Shown here one piece after another: positions 54,209 through 61,498 of a DNA stretch of 61,498 bases; position 1 is the first letter of the stretch, and each line of letters starts with the position of its first letter. Both the position numbers and the translations under genes were made by a program. Origin of the DNA: Vibrio intestinalis (GTDB lineage: Bacteria; Pseudomonadota; Gammaproteobacteria; Enterobacterales; Vibrionaceae). The notes beneath the pieces were generated by a model. The model ran no database searches and was not told the origin of the DNA. It saw only the letters and a list, made by a program, of their open reading frames with translations. Where the stretch lies: NCBI RefSeq assembly GCF_025195085.2, contig NZ_JANAVY020000021.1:1-61498 (forward strand). Direction: 5' to 3'.

Positions 54209-54647
54209 TCGCTTTAAACAGTGGCCATTGAGGTAATGTTAAGCCTAGCGACATCGCCACGATAAATAGCCATATATCGCTATTTCCTAGCGCGATACTT
54301 GCTACAGCCGGCCCGGGGCAAACACCTAACATGCCCCAACCTACCCCAAATAGGCTGGCACCTATGAGTAGTTTTGCGTCGATGTCAGTTCGGGTTGGTA
54401 CACTCAACTCACAGCCAGAAACGGCTTGCGCCCTAGATTTAATTAGCCAATGGTAGCTTGGCATAAATACAAAAAGCGCTCCGCCCATAACAAACATTAA
54501 GCTTGCATCCCAATCACCGCTAATGTCTAAAAAGCCAATCACTTTTTCAGGATTAGCCATACCGGAGATCACCATTCCCGCACCAAACAATCCGCCAGCG
54601 CAAAGTGCAGCAAGATAGAACCATAAAACCTTACTTGTCTGTTTCAT
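54189..54647 (-). CDS. YeeE/YedE-type half-transporter (DUF6691-like), second gene
   Basis: From the ATG at 54647 the protein has 152 residues and four or more hydrophobic helices, with the GMVISGMANPEKVIGFLDI and LFGVGWGMLGVCPGPA motifs of the YeeE/YedE sulfur-transport family. The Cys in GVCPGP is probably a persulfide or thiol relay site. The ATG is chosen because AAGGTGG precedes it; the GTG at 54656 is closer to it but has poor spacing. With the gene upstream it forms a split transporter for thiosulfate-like or persulfide sulfur. Confidence 0.88.
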   Translation of the reverse strand: MKQTSKVLWFYLAALCAGGLFGAGMVISGMANPEKVIGFLDISGDWDASLMFVMGGALFVFMPSYHWLIKSRAQAVSGCELSVPTRTDIDAKLLIGASLFGVGWGMLGVCPGPAVASIALGNSDIWLFIVAMSLGLTLPQWPLFKAIKVKSA

Positions 54648-54662
54648 TGACGCCACCTTACC

Positions 54663-55067
54663 TTATTTAATTAGCCAAACAGTGAATATCGCGACAGCCA
54701 TAAATGTAACGGTGGCGACTACAGAACGGCGCGACAATCGGCCAATACCGCAAATACCGTGTCCACTTGTGCAGCCATTAGCTAACGATGTACCTAGGCC
54801 AACCAATAGCCCGGCAATGACAATCACGCCCGTATTGGTCGACAATTCATCGGGCAAGTGAAAATCAACAACCCAACTTGCGATTGCCCCGCCTACTGCC
54901 ATAGCGATGAGAAATACAACTCGCCACGCCACATCACCTCTGACTGGCAGCAAAGCACCACGCAATATTCCACTAATACCGGCGACCTTGCCAGACACTA
55001 GCATCAGCAAGGTCGCCGAGGTACCTAACAACATTCCACCCGCTAACGGCATCCAATACTCGCTCAT
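54663..55067 (-). CDS. YeeE/YedE-type half-transporter, first gene
   Basis: From the ATG at 55067 the protein has 134 residues. It has four helices, the GMLLGTSATLLMLVSGKVAGISGI start and the LVGLGTSLANGCTSGHGICGIGRLSRRS motif with two cysteines, diagnostic of YeeE/YedE proteins. Its ATG shares one base with the stop of the ArsR gene (TGATG), so the operon is arsR-like regulator, half 1, half 2. The longer frame from 55091 lies inside the regulator gene and is rejected. Confidence 0.9.
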   Translation of the reverse strand: MSEYWMPLAGGMLLGTSATLLMLVSGKVAGISGILRGALLPVRGDVAWRVVFLIAMAVGGAIASWVVDFHLPDELSTNTGVIVIAGLLVGLGTSLANGCTSGHGICGIGRLSRRSVVATVTFMAVAIFTVWLIK

Positions 55068-55375
55068 CACACTTGCTCCTCTTGCTTGCAAAAGATTGCA
55101 TTTAAGCTGCCAATCAACGGCTCGACGCGTTTATCCGCTAAGGAGTAGTAAACTTGCTGCGAGACTTTGCGCGGTTTTATCATGCCATGCTTTCTCAAGA
55201 CCGTAAGGTGCTGGGAAAATGCAGATTGAGTAAGTGTCGAGTTTTCCTGCAACTCGCCCACACCGACCTCTCCTTGAGTTAGCTGACACAGAACCATTAA
55301 ACGCTCAGGATGAGCGATCACCTTCAACCAATCAGATGCTGTCGTCGCATCATTCTTAAACTGTTCAATGTTCAT
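55067..55375 (-). CDS. ArsR-family regulator with SqrR/BigR-like cysteine pair
   Basis: The 102-residue winged-helix repressor has the recognition helix TLTQSAFSQHLTVLRKHGMI and the wing RKVSQQVYYSL. Two cysteines, Cys30 (MVLCQL) and Cys96 (AIFCKQ), are 66 residues apart, the same spacing as in the persulfide sensors SqrR (41/107), BigR and Vibrio HlyU (38/104). The genes it adjoins handle sulfur, so a persulfide or disulfide switch is a good inference. It is the first gene of the leftward operon and divergent from the CoA-disulfide reductase-rhodanese gene; two matching operators lie between. Confidence 0.92.
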   Translation of the reverse strand: MNIEQFKNDATTASDWLKVIAHPERLMVLCQLTQGEVGVGELQENSTLTQSAFSQHLTVLRKHGMIKPRKVSQQVYYSLADKRVEPLIGSLNAIFCKQEEQV

Positions 55376-55429
55376 TCGTGCTTACCATTTTGTTGAACGC
55401 TATTTAAACAATAACGTCACACCTAAATA

Positions 55430-55443
55430 TTAGTCAAGACTAA
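55430..55443. promoter_or_regulatory. Candidate ArsR-type operator A
   Basis: TTAGTCAAGACTAA is a 14-bp inverted repeat (TTAGTC, AA, GACTAA). The same motif recurs at 55475-55488 with 12 of 14 bases identical, which supports a repressor site for the adjoining SqrR/BigR-like protein. Confidence 0.65.
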
Positions 55444-55474
55444 ATTAGTAATTAAATATTTAGCTGAAATAACA

Positions 55475-55488
55475 TTAGACAATACTAA
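55475..55488. promoter_or_regulatory. Candidate ArsR-type operator B
   Basis: TTAGACAATACTAA, with arms TTAG and CTAA, a near copy of operator A whose centre is 45 bp away. It lies 64 bases before the start of the reductase-rhodanese gene and 100 bases before the regulator gene. Confidence 0.6.
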
Positions 55489-55551
55489 AATACAAACTTA
55501 TAGTAATACCCAGTGTTCAAATATTGGTCCTATTTCGGTTGAGGAACAGCA

Positions 55552-57246
55552 ATGACTAAGATTGTAATTATCGGTGGTGTCGCTGGTGGCGCTTCTGCAG
55601 CAGCAAGAGCAAGACGCCTAAGTGAAGATGCTCAAATCATCATGTTTGAAAGAGGTGAATTTGTTTCCTTTGCTAATTGTGGCTTGCCCTACCATATCGG
55701 TGGCGACATTCAAGATCGCAGCAAATTACTACTGCAAACCCCTGATAGTTTTCTCGCCAGATTCAATGTCGATGTGCGGGTGATGAGCGAAGTTATTGCG
55801 ATTAACCGCCAAGACAAAACCGTTACCGTTAAGAACCAACTTGATGGAACGGAATACCAAGAGAGCTACGACTTTTTACTGCTTAGCCCAGGCGCGACTC
55901 CCGTTGTTCCACCTATTCCCGGGATTGATAACCCACTGACTCATTCTCTGCGCAATATTCCTGATATGGATCGCATCATCTCGACGATCGAGCGTAATCA
56001 AGTAAAACACGCGACCGTCGTCGGCGGCGGATTTATTGGCCTTGAAATGATGGAGGCATTCCACCAGCTAGGCGTAGAAACAACATTGATTGAAATGGCT
56101 GATCAAGTTATGACGCCCGTTGACCGCGAAATGGCGGGCTTTGTACACGCAGAAATTCGCGAGAAAGGCGTTGATTTACGCTTGGGCACTGCATTAACCG
56201 CGGTTGAATATATTCCTCACTCTCATGAAAACAACACCTCGCAAGGTGCGAATAAATTGGATGTGGGCAAACTAGCGCTTTCACTAAGCAGTGATCAACA
56301 GCTAGACACCGACCTTCTGATTATGGCGATTGGTGTTCGCCCTGAAACCACCTTGGCACAACAAGCTGGCCTTCAAATTGGCTCACTCGGTGGCATTTAT
56401 ACTAATGAACACATGCAAACCAGTGATCCTTCAATCTATGCCGTGGGTGATGCTGTTGAAGAAAAAGACTTTGTCTCCGGCGAGCAAACCCTTGTGCCAT
56501 TAGCAGGCCCAGCCAACCGTCAAGGCCGCATGGCAGCAGACAATATGCTTGGCCGCAATGAAACTTACCAAGGAACGCAAGGCACAGCCATTTGTAAGGT
56601 GTTTGATCTTGCTGTTGCTTCAACGGGTAAAAATGAAAAGCAGCTCAAGCGTGATGGAATCCAATACGAGAAAGTTTTTGTTCATACCGCCAGCCATGCT
56701 AGCTATTATCCCGGCGCAGAAACGGTTTCTTTCAAAATGCTGTTTGACCCTATCTCAGGCAAAATCTTTGGCGCACAAGCGGTGGGCAAAGATGGCATAG
56801 ACAAACGCATTGATGTCATGGCCGTCGCGCAGCGTGCGAGTATGACCGTTGACCAGTTGCAGCATTTGGAGCTGACTTATGCTCCGCCGTTTGGCAGTGC
56901 CAAAGATGTCATCAACCAAGCCGCATTTGTTGCTAACAACATCATTAAGGGTGATGCAATGCCAATCCATTTTGATGAGATGGAACATCTGACTGATAAC
57001 CAAATTCTATTGGATGTCCGTAACCCAAGCGAGCGAAGTGACGGCAATTTCATTCACGGTGATATCAATATTCCTGTTGATGAGTTACGTACTCGAATGA
57101 ACGAGCTACCTAAAGACAAAGAAATCGTGATTTATTGCCAAGTTGGGTTACGTGGTAACGTTACTTATCGACAACTGGTTAATAGTGGCTATAAGGCGCG
57201 CAACCTAATTGGTGGTTTCCGCACCTATCGCTTTGCACAGCAATAG
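55552..57246 (+). CDS. CoA-disulfide reductase-rhodanese fusion (NADH-dependent persulfide reductase)
   Basis: The 564-residue flavoprotein starts with the FAD motif KIVIIGGVAGGASAAARARR, has the single active Cys43 in SFANCGLPYHIGG, an NAD motif (VVGGGFIGLEMMEA) and FAD-binding SIYAVGDAVE, then a C-terminal rhodanese domain with the catalytic Cys529 in IYCQVGLRGN. This is the CoADR-Rhd/Npsr architecture, which cuts persulfide and polysulfide sulfur using NADH and CoA. It is divergent from the ArsR-type regulator and the YeeE/YedE genes, so they form one sulfur-response locus. Confidence 0.95.
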   Translation: MTKIVIIGGVAGGASAAARARRLSEDAQIIMFERGEFVSFANCGLPYHIGGDIQDRSKLLLQTPDSFLARFNVDVRVMSEVIAINRQDKTVTVKNQLDGTEYQESYDFLLLSPGATPVVPPIPGIDNPLTHSLRNIPDMDRIISTIERNQVKHATVVGGGFIGLEMMEAFHQLGVETTLIEMADQVMTPVDREMAGFVHAEIREKGVDLRLGTALTAVEYIPHSHENNTSQGANKLDVGKLALSLSSDQQLDTDLLIMAIGVRPETTLAQQAGLQIGSLGGIYTNEHMQTSDPSIYAVGDAVEEKDFVSGEQTLVPLAGPANRQGRMAADNMLGRNETYQGTQGTAICKVFDLAVASTGKNEKQLKRDGIQYEKVFVHTASHASYYPGAETVSFKMLFDPISGKIFGAQAVGKDGIDKRIDVMAVAQRASMTVDQLQHLELTYAPPFGSAKDVINQAAFVANNIIKGDAMPIHFDEMEHLTDNQILLDVRNPSERSDGNFIHGDINIPVDELRTRMNELPKDKEIVIYCQVGLRGNVTYRQLVNSGYKARNLIGGFRTYRFAQQ

Positions 57247-57263
57247 CCTTCACCATAAATACA

Positions 57264-57285
57264 AAAGGAGCCGAGTGGCTCCTTT
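57264..57285. terminator. Bidirectional terminator between the reductase and def genes
   Basis: AAAGGAGCC pairs with GGCTCCTTT around GAGT, between two converging genes. Confidence 0.8.
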
Positions 57286-57309
57286 GTTGCTGAATGTTAG
57301 TCGCGCTAG

Positions 57310-57807
57310 TTAGTTGCGCTTAGCTTTTTTGACCTTCTTAAGCGCCATCTTACGCTTTAGTGGTGAAAGATAGTCGATAAATAAATTACCAAGCAGATGA
57401 TCGATTTCGTGCTGCATTACAATCGCTAAAAATTCATCACTCTCGATGGTAATTTTGTTCCCGTCTCTATCAAGAGCTTCAACTGTAACCGAGGTAAAGC
57501 GCTCAACATCAGCATAGTAACCGGGAATAGATAAACACCCTTCTTGTCCCATTGCTTTATCACTGCCACGAACAACTTCAGGGTTAATCAGCACCAATGG
57601 CTCATCTCGGTTTTCCGAAATGTCGATAACAATGACTGATTGATCGCTGCCCACTTGCGGCGCTGCCAAACCAATGCCATTACCCGTGTCATACATGGTT
57701 TCAAGCATGTCATCCACTAAACCTTGAACTTGGCTTACATCTTTTACAGGCGTGGTTTTCACCCGTAATCGCGGATCAGGAATGGTTAAAATATCGAGTA
57801 CGGCCAT
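57310..57807 (-). CDS. def: Peptide deformylase, second copy type
   Basis: The 165-residue enzyme has all three motifs: GNGIGLAAPQVG, EGCLSIPG and MQHEIDHLLGNLF (metal ligands Cys and two His). It removes the formyl group from nascent proteins. Vibrios usually carry one def near fmt on chromosome I and another on chromosome II; with no fmt nearby this looks like the second copy. It ends in a basic tail (KKVKKAKRN). A gap of about 80 bases separates it from the lipoprotein gene upstream. Confidence 0.95.
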   Translation of the reverse strand: MAVLDILTIPDPRLRVKTTPVKDVSQVQGLVDDMLETMYDTGNGIGLAAPQVGSDQSVIVIDISENRDEPLVLINPEVVRGSDKAMGQEGCLSIPGYYADVERFTSVTVEALDRDGNKITIESDEFLAIVMQHEIDHLLGNLFIDYLSPLKRKMALKKVKKAKRN

Positions 57808-57888
57808 AGAGTTACAAACTTTTTATTAAATTCAACATTAATACGATGCACGTTACTAAAAACGACAAATGAAATCAATTCTCATCTA

Positions 57889-58215
57889 CTATTGCTTTGT
57901 CAGCATCTCGCCATCGACGATCATCTTCCATTCACCACCATCGATATAAGGCGGCTGCATGACATCAAACTCAGTTTCGATAAACAAAAAGCCAACCACA
58001 AAATCATCGCCTTTGAACTCAGTGATTGGTGCTTCGATGCTTGTGGAGGATGAATCGCTCTCACGTTTGTAGTCGATTGTACCGTCAGCATTAATCAGTA
58101 AGTGCATTTGCTCACTCTTCCATAGGCCAATGTAGTCTTGCTTGTCGTCTGGTATCGGCTCGGAGCACCCAACTAATGCCAGTGTTGCACCAATCAATGC
58201 CAAATAACGTTTCAT
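57889..58215 (-). CDS. Small lipoprotein, unknown
   Basis: The 108-residue protein has a lipoprotein signal (lipobox LVGC, Cys17) and a short, mostly beta body: YIGLWKSEQMHLLINADGTIDYKRE, then EFKGDDFVVGFLFIETEF and GGEWKMIVDGEMLTK, a pattern like lipocalin-like DUFs. Function unknown. It lies 31 bases after the metzincin-like gene, so the two may be co-transcribed. Confidence 0.7.
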   Translation of the reverse strand: MKRYLALIGATLALVGCSEPIPDDKQDYIGLWKSEQMHLLINADGTIDYKRESDSSSTSIEAPITEFKGDDFVVGFLFIETEFDVMQPPYIDGGEWKMIVDGEMLTKQ

Positions 58216-58246
58216 CTATTTTTATTCCTTATCACCTTATACAGGT

Positions 58247-59074
58247 TTAAATTCTCGCTTTATCCATCAATCCCAGCGCGTACTCTCGCATTTGCCTAGC
58301 GTTATCGCCATGTTTTATATCACCACATGTCGCGCCATCATATTCAATCTCTGGAGAGGAATAAACCGGTAAACTGACTTCTGAAAAACTCATCACCGTA
58401 CCCGCTCCTTTGCACAAAAAGCCTTTGGCATACGATTTAATTTTGTGATGATATTCATAGGGTATTTTAGATTTAACCCATTTATCTAGAGAGGCGACGG
58501 GTTGCGTATCAGCGTGCATCGCCCACGCGATATGGCCAAGCTCATGTTCAAGAGTATTTAGCGGCGCATCTTCCGCCAAAATGAAGAAGCTACCGTTAAA
58601 GTTAACGTGCTCAGAGGCTGAAATGTTACCCAGCACATAATTGTGTTGTTTTTCGAGCACCAAACCATAATAAGCGGTCTTATCTCGCCTCATTTGGTTA
58701 ATGCGCTTTTCCCCTACCGCTTCTAATAACTGTTGGTGCAAAGTGTCGCTGTCTACAGCGAGTTGATCTGGCAATCTAACCCATTCGATTTTTTCGAGAG
58801 TACGAGTCATAGGCACACAAGAATTGGAAAGTACTAGGTTGGCGTAATTGATCGCATCAACAATACGGTCATGCACCGCATTGATGGAGGTCTTCTGCTT
58901 AATTTTTTCGTCGACGTAAAACGTAATCGAGGTTGAAACCGTGTTGTTCAACGTGCACTTTGGCAACACTAGTTCACCATCACTACGCGTATTCCCCAAA
59001 AGGAATAACAGCGCAGTAACCAAAATGATTACTGCAAAAATGGATTTTTTATTTACCCTTTCAAGCAAACTCAT
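58247..59074 (-). CDS. Metzincin-like metalloprotease, exported
   Basis: From the ATG at 59074 the protein has 275 residues, a membrane or signal segment near 10-29 (IFAVIILVTALLFLLG), and a C-terminal metalloprotease domain with the site LEHELGHIAWAMHAD (HExxHxxxxxH; the usual Gly before the third ligand is Trp) and a Met-turn-like segment GTVMSFSEV followed by YSSPEI. These are the metzincin (reprolysin-like) signatures. The frame extends to 59137, but the added 21 residues are Cys/Phe-rich and not needed. It should act on proteins in the periplasm or outside. Confidence 0.75.
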   Translation of the reverse strand: MSLLERVNKKSIFAVIILVTALLFLLGNTRSDGELVLPKCTLNNTVSTSITFYVDEKIKQKTSINAVHDRIVDAINYANLVLSNSCVPMTRTLEKIEWVRLPDQLAVDSDTLHQQLLEAVGEKRINQMRRDKTAYYGLVLEKQHNYVLGNISASEHVNFNGSFFILAEDAPLNTLEHELGHIAWAMHADTQPVASLDKWVKSKIPYEYHHKIKSYAKGFLCKGAGTVMSFSEVSLPVYSSPEIEYDGATCGDIKHGDNARQMREYALGLMDKARI

Positions 59075-59323
59075 ACCGCTAAATTTGTGAAATCGTTTGC
59101 AAAATATACACAGACCTAACAAGCGAAAACACAACAATGGCTCAAAATGAGAATTGTCTCCAAACTCTTTTATGGGTTTGCCGAATAGATCGACATAATA
59201 AACGCTCAGGCTATAAAAACTTCCCTTTCAAAATGGAAGCAAAGATCACTCCACGTCGAACGAATATCAAGTCAAACAACACAGCTTAGCTTTCTATTTA
59301 TCATTTAAATACATCTATTTAAC
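59075..59323. other. Intergenic region before the metzincin-like gene
   Basis: AT-rich, with no gene on either strand. A motif AAAATGAGAATTGTCTCC near 59145 looks faintly like a Fur box but is not symmetrical enough to call. Confidence 0.3.
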
Positions 59324-59350
59324 AAAAAGAACCTCGCACATGGCGAGGAT
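59324..59350 (-). terminator. Terminator after the DUF885 gene
   Basis: On the minus strand CCTCGC pairs with GCGAGG around CATGT, followed by TTCTTTTT. Confidence 0.75.
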
Positions 59351-59379
59351 CTATACAGGTAAGTTCAACTATTAAACAG

Positions 59380-61380
59380 TTACTGAGCTTTTATCCAGTT
59401 TCTGATGCTAGTTTCAACCACTTCCATTGGTTGGTCACCATATTTTAGTAACTGATCATGGAATGCGGCCCAATCAAATTTATCGCCAAGTTCCGTTTGA
59501 GCTTCTTCAAGTAGCGCCTTAATCACAATGTAACCCGATTTATACGATACTGCTTGGCCAACATACGCGGCATAACGGTAGCTTTCTGACTCAATATCAC
59601 CATCACCAAGTGCAGAATTACTGTGTAAGTAATCCTGAGCTTGTTTGATGCTCCACCCTTTGTCATGAATACCTGTATCCACCGCTAAACGCATATTGCG
59701 TAGTTGTGCTTCATTCAGACTACCAAAGTATTGCAATGCGTTACATTCTTCGGCGTCTTTATAGATGCCACCTTGGAAGGTTGTATAGTCTGTATCCGCT
59801 TTACACATACCGGTACCATCAACAAAGGTTGGTACCCCATCAGCATTAAGCTTGCCATAGATACCCATCTCTAAACCAAGCCACTCAGTGTATAGCGCCC
59901 AGCCTTCTGCATAAGCCGTGTACCACACGCCTTTGATATAATCAGGTTTATTTGCTGGCGGGTATTCAATCGAGTATGCATTTTGGAAGTGGTGACCAGG
60001 GGCAGCTTCATGAAGCAACAGCGTTGACACGTTCCATTTTTGTAAGCTGTAATCTGGGTTCGTGTTGAGGTTGAACTCATTGCCGCCATAGGATGCGACG
60101 CCGACATATGGCTCATCTGCTGCGGGGGTCGGTACAATGGTGTAATCGGTCTTAATAGGTTTGAAGTAACTTGCTACAACATCGTTTGCATCTACTTTAA
60201 ATGTATTGTAATCAATCAACGCGGATTGACACGCATTTGAATTTGATGCCGGCTCACACAATGCCTTGTATTGTGTATCCCCAACGCTTACCCCATCACG
60301 ATCGTAGAAGAATTTTTCACTATTTAGATAGGCGAAAAACTCCGTAAGATTGATATTCCCGCCGCTTCTTATATTAAATGTTCTATCAACGATAGATTTG
60401 TCGGCTTGGCGGAATTTAGCTGTAATACTGTCGCCTTGCTTATCAGCAACTACATCGGCAACACGGATCATTTCTGCTTTTGCATCAGCAACCAAATCTT
60501 CACCCATTTGGTGCAACTCTGCTGCTGGCTTACCAGTGGTGCTGTTGCGGTCCAACTGCCATTGATACCAATTTTTACCGTCTGGTAAATCACCCCAGCC
60601 TATATTTGTATCGGTATCCGCACCTGTAGGTCCAGTACCTCGAGCTGCGCCAATATAGCCACCTTCTAGTAAAGCAACCAATGCACTAACCGCCCCTGTT
60701 GCTTCATTTACTGCAGTTTCATACTCAGTAGTAAAATCGCCACTACTAGGTGTTGGAAGAGTTTTTAAGTGGTTTAATCCAACTTCCAATACTTTGCTAT
60801 CCACGACGTTAGTTTTTGTCGAGTCAATCAACTTTTGAGTAAGTATTTTAGGAAGTTGAGCCTGGTCAATAATACCCGCGTTATACAAGGAAGTTAAATT
60901 AGTGACCCAACCAGTAAATTCTCTTACTACACTAATATGCTCTTGATACTCTTCCACGGTACCTAATTCCTTACCGGCATCTTCTGCATTCCAAGCGATA
61001 TAGTTATAAAAGTGCGTAATAGGTATTTCGAAATTACCAAATCGAGTATTTAAAAAGTCAGCGCCACGAATTGCTATCTCTCTATCAAATACAAACGTGT
61101 CATAATATATTTTTTCTTCGTCTGTTAGTTGTGAGCGATCTATGGCATTTAATTTATTAAGATACTCCTGATCAAGTTCCTTTCGCTTTGCGACCATTTC
61201 ATCTGTCACTTCCCCAAAGTAAGAGTTATCAAGCGCTGCAATATCATCTTGATAAGTGTCAAATACATGTAGCATTGCTGATGAAGGCGACATACTGTCA
61301 CCATTACTATCATTACAACCAGTAATAGCAACAGACGCCAATAAAGCTAAGGCGATGGGATTGAGTTTGCCAAGTATCAA
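59380..61380 (-). CDS. DUF885-family lipoprotein (putative zinc hydrolase)
   Basis: The 666-residue protein has a lipoprotein signal (lipobox ITGC, Cys22) and the DUF885 zinc-peptidase pattern: LLHEAAPGHHFQNAYSIE (HExxH-like HEAAPGHH) and AYAEGWALYTEWLG with the downstream Glu. It is likely a periplasmic carboxypeptidase-like enzyme; substrate unknown. The only possible start between the in-frame stop at 61399-61401 and the lipoprotein signal is a TTG at 61378-61380, which lacks a Shine-Dalgarno. A 19-codon ORF in the same frame, with a good Shine-Dalgarno, ends just upstream. The 5' end therefore may be altered or translationally coupled. Confidence 0.82.
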   Translation of the reverse strand: MILGKLNPIALALLASVAITGCNDSNGDSMSPSSAMLHVFDTYQDDIAALDNSYFGEVTDEMVAKRKELDQEYLNKLNAIDRSQLTDEEKIYYDTFVFDREIAIRGADFLNTRFGNFEIPITHFYNYIAWNAEDAGKELGTVEEYQEHISVVREFTGWVTNLTSLYNAGIIDQAQLPKILTQKLIDSTKTNVVDSKVLEVGLNHLKTLPTPSSGDFTTEYETAVNEATGAVSALVALLEGGYIGAARGTGPTGADTDTNIGWGDLPDGKNWYQWQLDRNSTTGKPAAELHQMGEDLVADAKAEMIRVADVVADKQGDSITAKFRQADKSIVDRTFNIRSGGNINLTEFFAYLNSEKFFYDRDGVSVGDTQYKALCEPASNSNACQSALIDYNTFKVDANDVVASYFKPIKTDYTIVPTPAADEPYVGVASYGGNEFNLNTNPDYSLQKWNVSTLLLHEAAPGHHFQNAYSIEYPPANKPDYIKGVWYTAYAEGWALYTEWLGLEMGIYGKLNADGVPTFVDGTGMCKADTDYTTFQGGIYKDAEECNALQYFGSLNEAQLRNMRLAVDTGIHDKGWSIKQAQDYLHSNSALGDGDIESESYRYAAYVGQAVSYKSGYIVIKALLEEAQTELGDKFDWAAFHDQLLKYGDQPMEVVETSIRNWIKAQ

Positions 61381-61398
61381 GGGCGCGAACGTACTTTG

Positions 61399-61458
61399 TT
61401 AAGCTGATGTAAAGAGAACTTTTGCTCTATAATCTTTGTCCCACGTAGCCTTATTCAT
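61399..61458 (-). CDS. Candidate 19-codon upstream ORF in frame with the DUF885 gene
   Basis: ATG at 61458 follows AAGGAAG at once and encodes MNKATWDKDYRAKVLFTSA before TAA. The TAA is 18 bases before the TTG start of the DUF885 gene, in the same frame. The ribosome could restart from it, it could be a leader peptide, or the stop could be a nonsense mutation or sequencing error cutting off a longer N terminus. Confidence 0.35.
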   Translation of the reverse strand: MNKATWDKDYRAKVLFTSA

Positions 61459-61498
61459 CTTCCTTGGTACAGACACGCTCCCTTCTGACTTCCTGAAG

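Noticed and set aside
59140..59165. Possible Fur box AAAATGAGAATTGTCTCC
   Set aside because: Only partly matches the 19-bp Fur consensus and lacks clear symmetry; no iron gene nearby.

Overview
The window looks like part of the second chromosome of a marine Vibrio. The gene content is typical of the genus: luxPQ for AI-2 quorum sensing, the VxrAB (VbrKR/WigKR) cell-envelope two-component system with its satellite genes, Vibrio-type fruBKA with a divergent cra, torST, nrdDG and pntAB. Many of these genes lie on chromosome II in Vibrio cholerae. Species cannot be fixed from this sequence. LuxP is clearly LuxP but differs from the V. harveyi protein as I remember it. I see no tRNA, rRNA, insertion sequence, integron, prophage or CRISPR array. 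Base composition looks even throughout, so this reads as core-like chromosome and not as an island.

Layout. (1) 1-9.4 kb: the 3' end of an unknown gene, then a leftward vxrABCDE-like operon (sensor kinase, response regulator, DUF2861 protein, TraF-like outer-membrane protein, YoaH-like small protein), pntAB, and a HlyU-domain/ComFB pair. (2) 9.6-13.5 kb: two diguanylate cyclases, one a seven-helix-type membrane protein and one a soluble REC-GGDEF protein, flank a solitary outer-membrane barrel; a DUF3069-like gene follows. (3) 13.5-17.6 kb: molybdate transporter modABC behind cobQ. (4) 17.7-20.8 kb: YgiW-type OB-fold protein, small outer-membrane protein, Cache chemoreceptor. (5) 20.9-25.9 kb: cra and fruBKA, with three Cra-type operators between them. 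(6) 26-38.4 kb: secreted small protein, glgC, yqhD-like alcohol dehydrogenase, divergent torS/torT, mgsA, helD, yccS. (7) 38.5-43.3 kb: small protein, PilZ protein and luxPQ. (8) 43.5-48.9 kb: GIY-YIG, YceH, several small genes, OmpA lipoprotein, DsbA-like lipoprotein plus FKBP, retropepsin-like lipoprotein. (9) 48.9-54.2 kb: aromatic/aspartate aminotransferase, nrdDG, secreted EEP hydrolase. (10) 54.2-57.2 kb: a persulfide-response locus (ArsR-type repressor and two YeeE/YedE half-transporters, divergent from a CoA-disulfide reductase-rhodanese fusion). (11) 57.3-61.4 kb: second peptide deformylase, lipoprotein, metzincin-like protease and DUF885 lipoprotein.

Themes are envelope stress and signalling (Vxr, LuxPQ, TorST, c-di-GMP enzymes and a PilZ receptor), anaerobic or redox life (nrdDG, torST, molybdate uptake, pntAB, persulfide reductase) and carbon overflow (fru, glgC, mgsA, yqhD).

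The most interesting non-coding signals are: a terminator whose 3' arm carries the Shine-Dalgarno of the next gene (vxrD/vxrE junction); two near-identical 14-bp inverted repeats in the persulfide-locus divergent promoter, with a regulator whose two cysteines have the 66-residue spacing of SqrR/BigR/HlyU; NrdR, FNR and DnaA sites stacked before nrdD with an attenuator-like hairpin before nrdG; a triple Cra operator array containing a 24-bp perfect palindrome; and a DUF885 gene whose only start is a TTG without a Shine-Dalgarno, 15 codons-equivalents or less downstream of an in-frame 19-codon ORF that has a good one. No single novel multi-gene system is evident; the novelty here is mainly in regulatory architecture and unannotated small ORFs.
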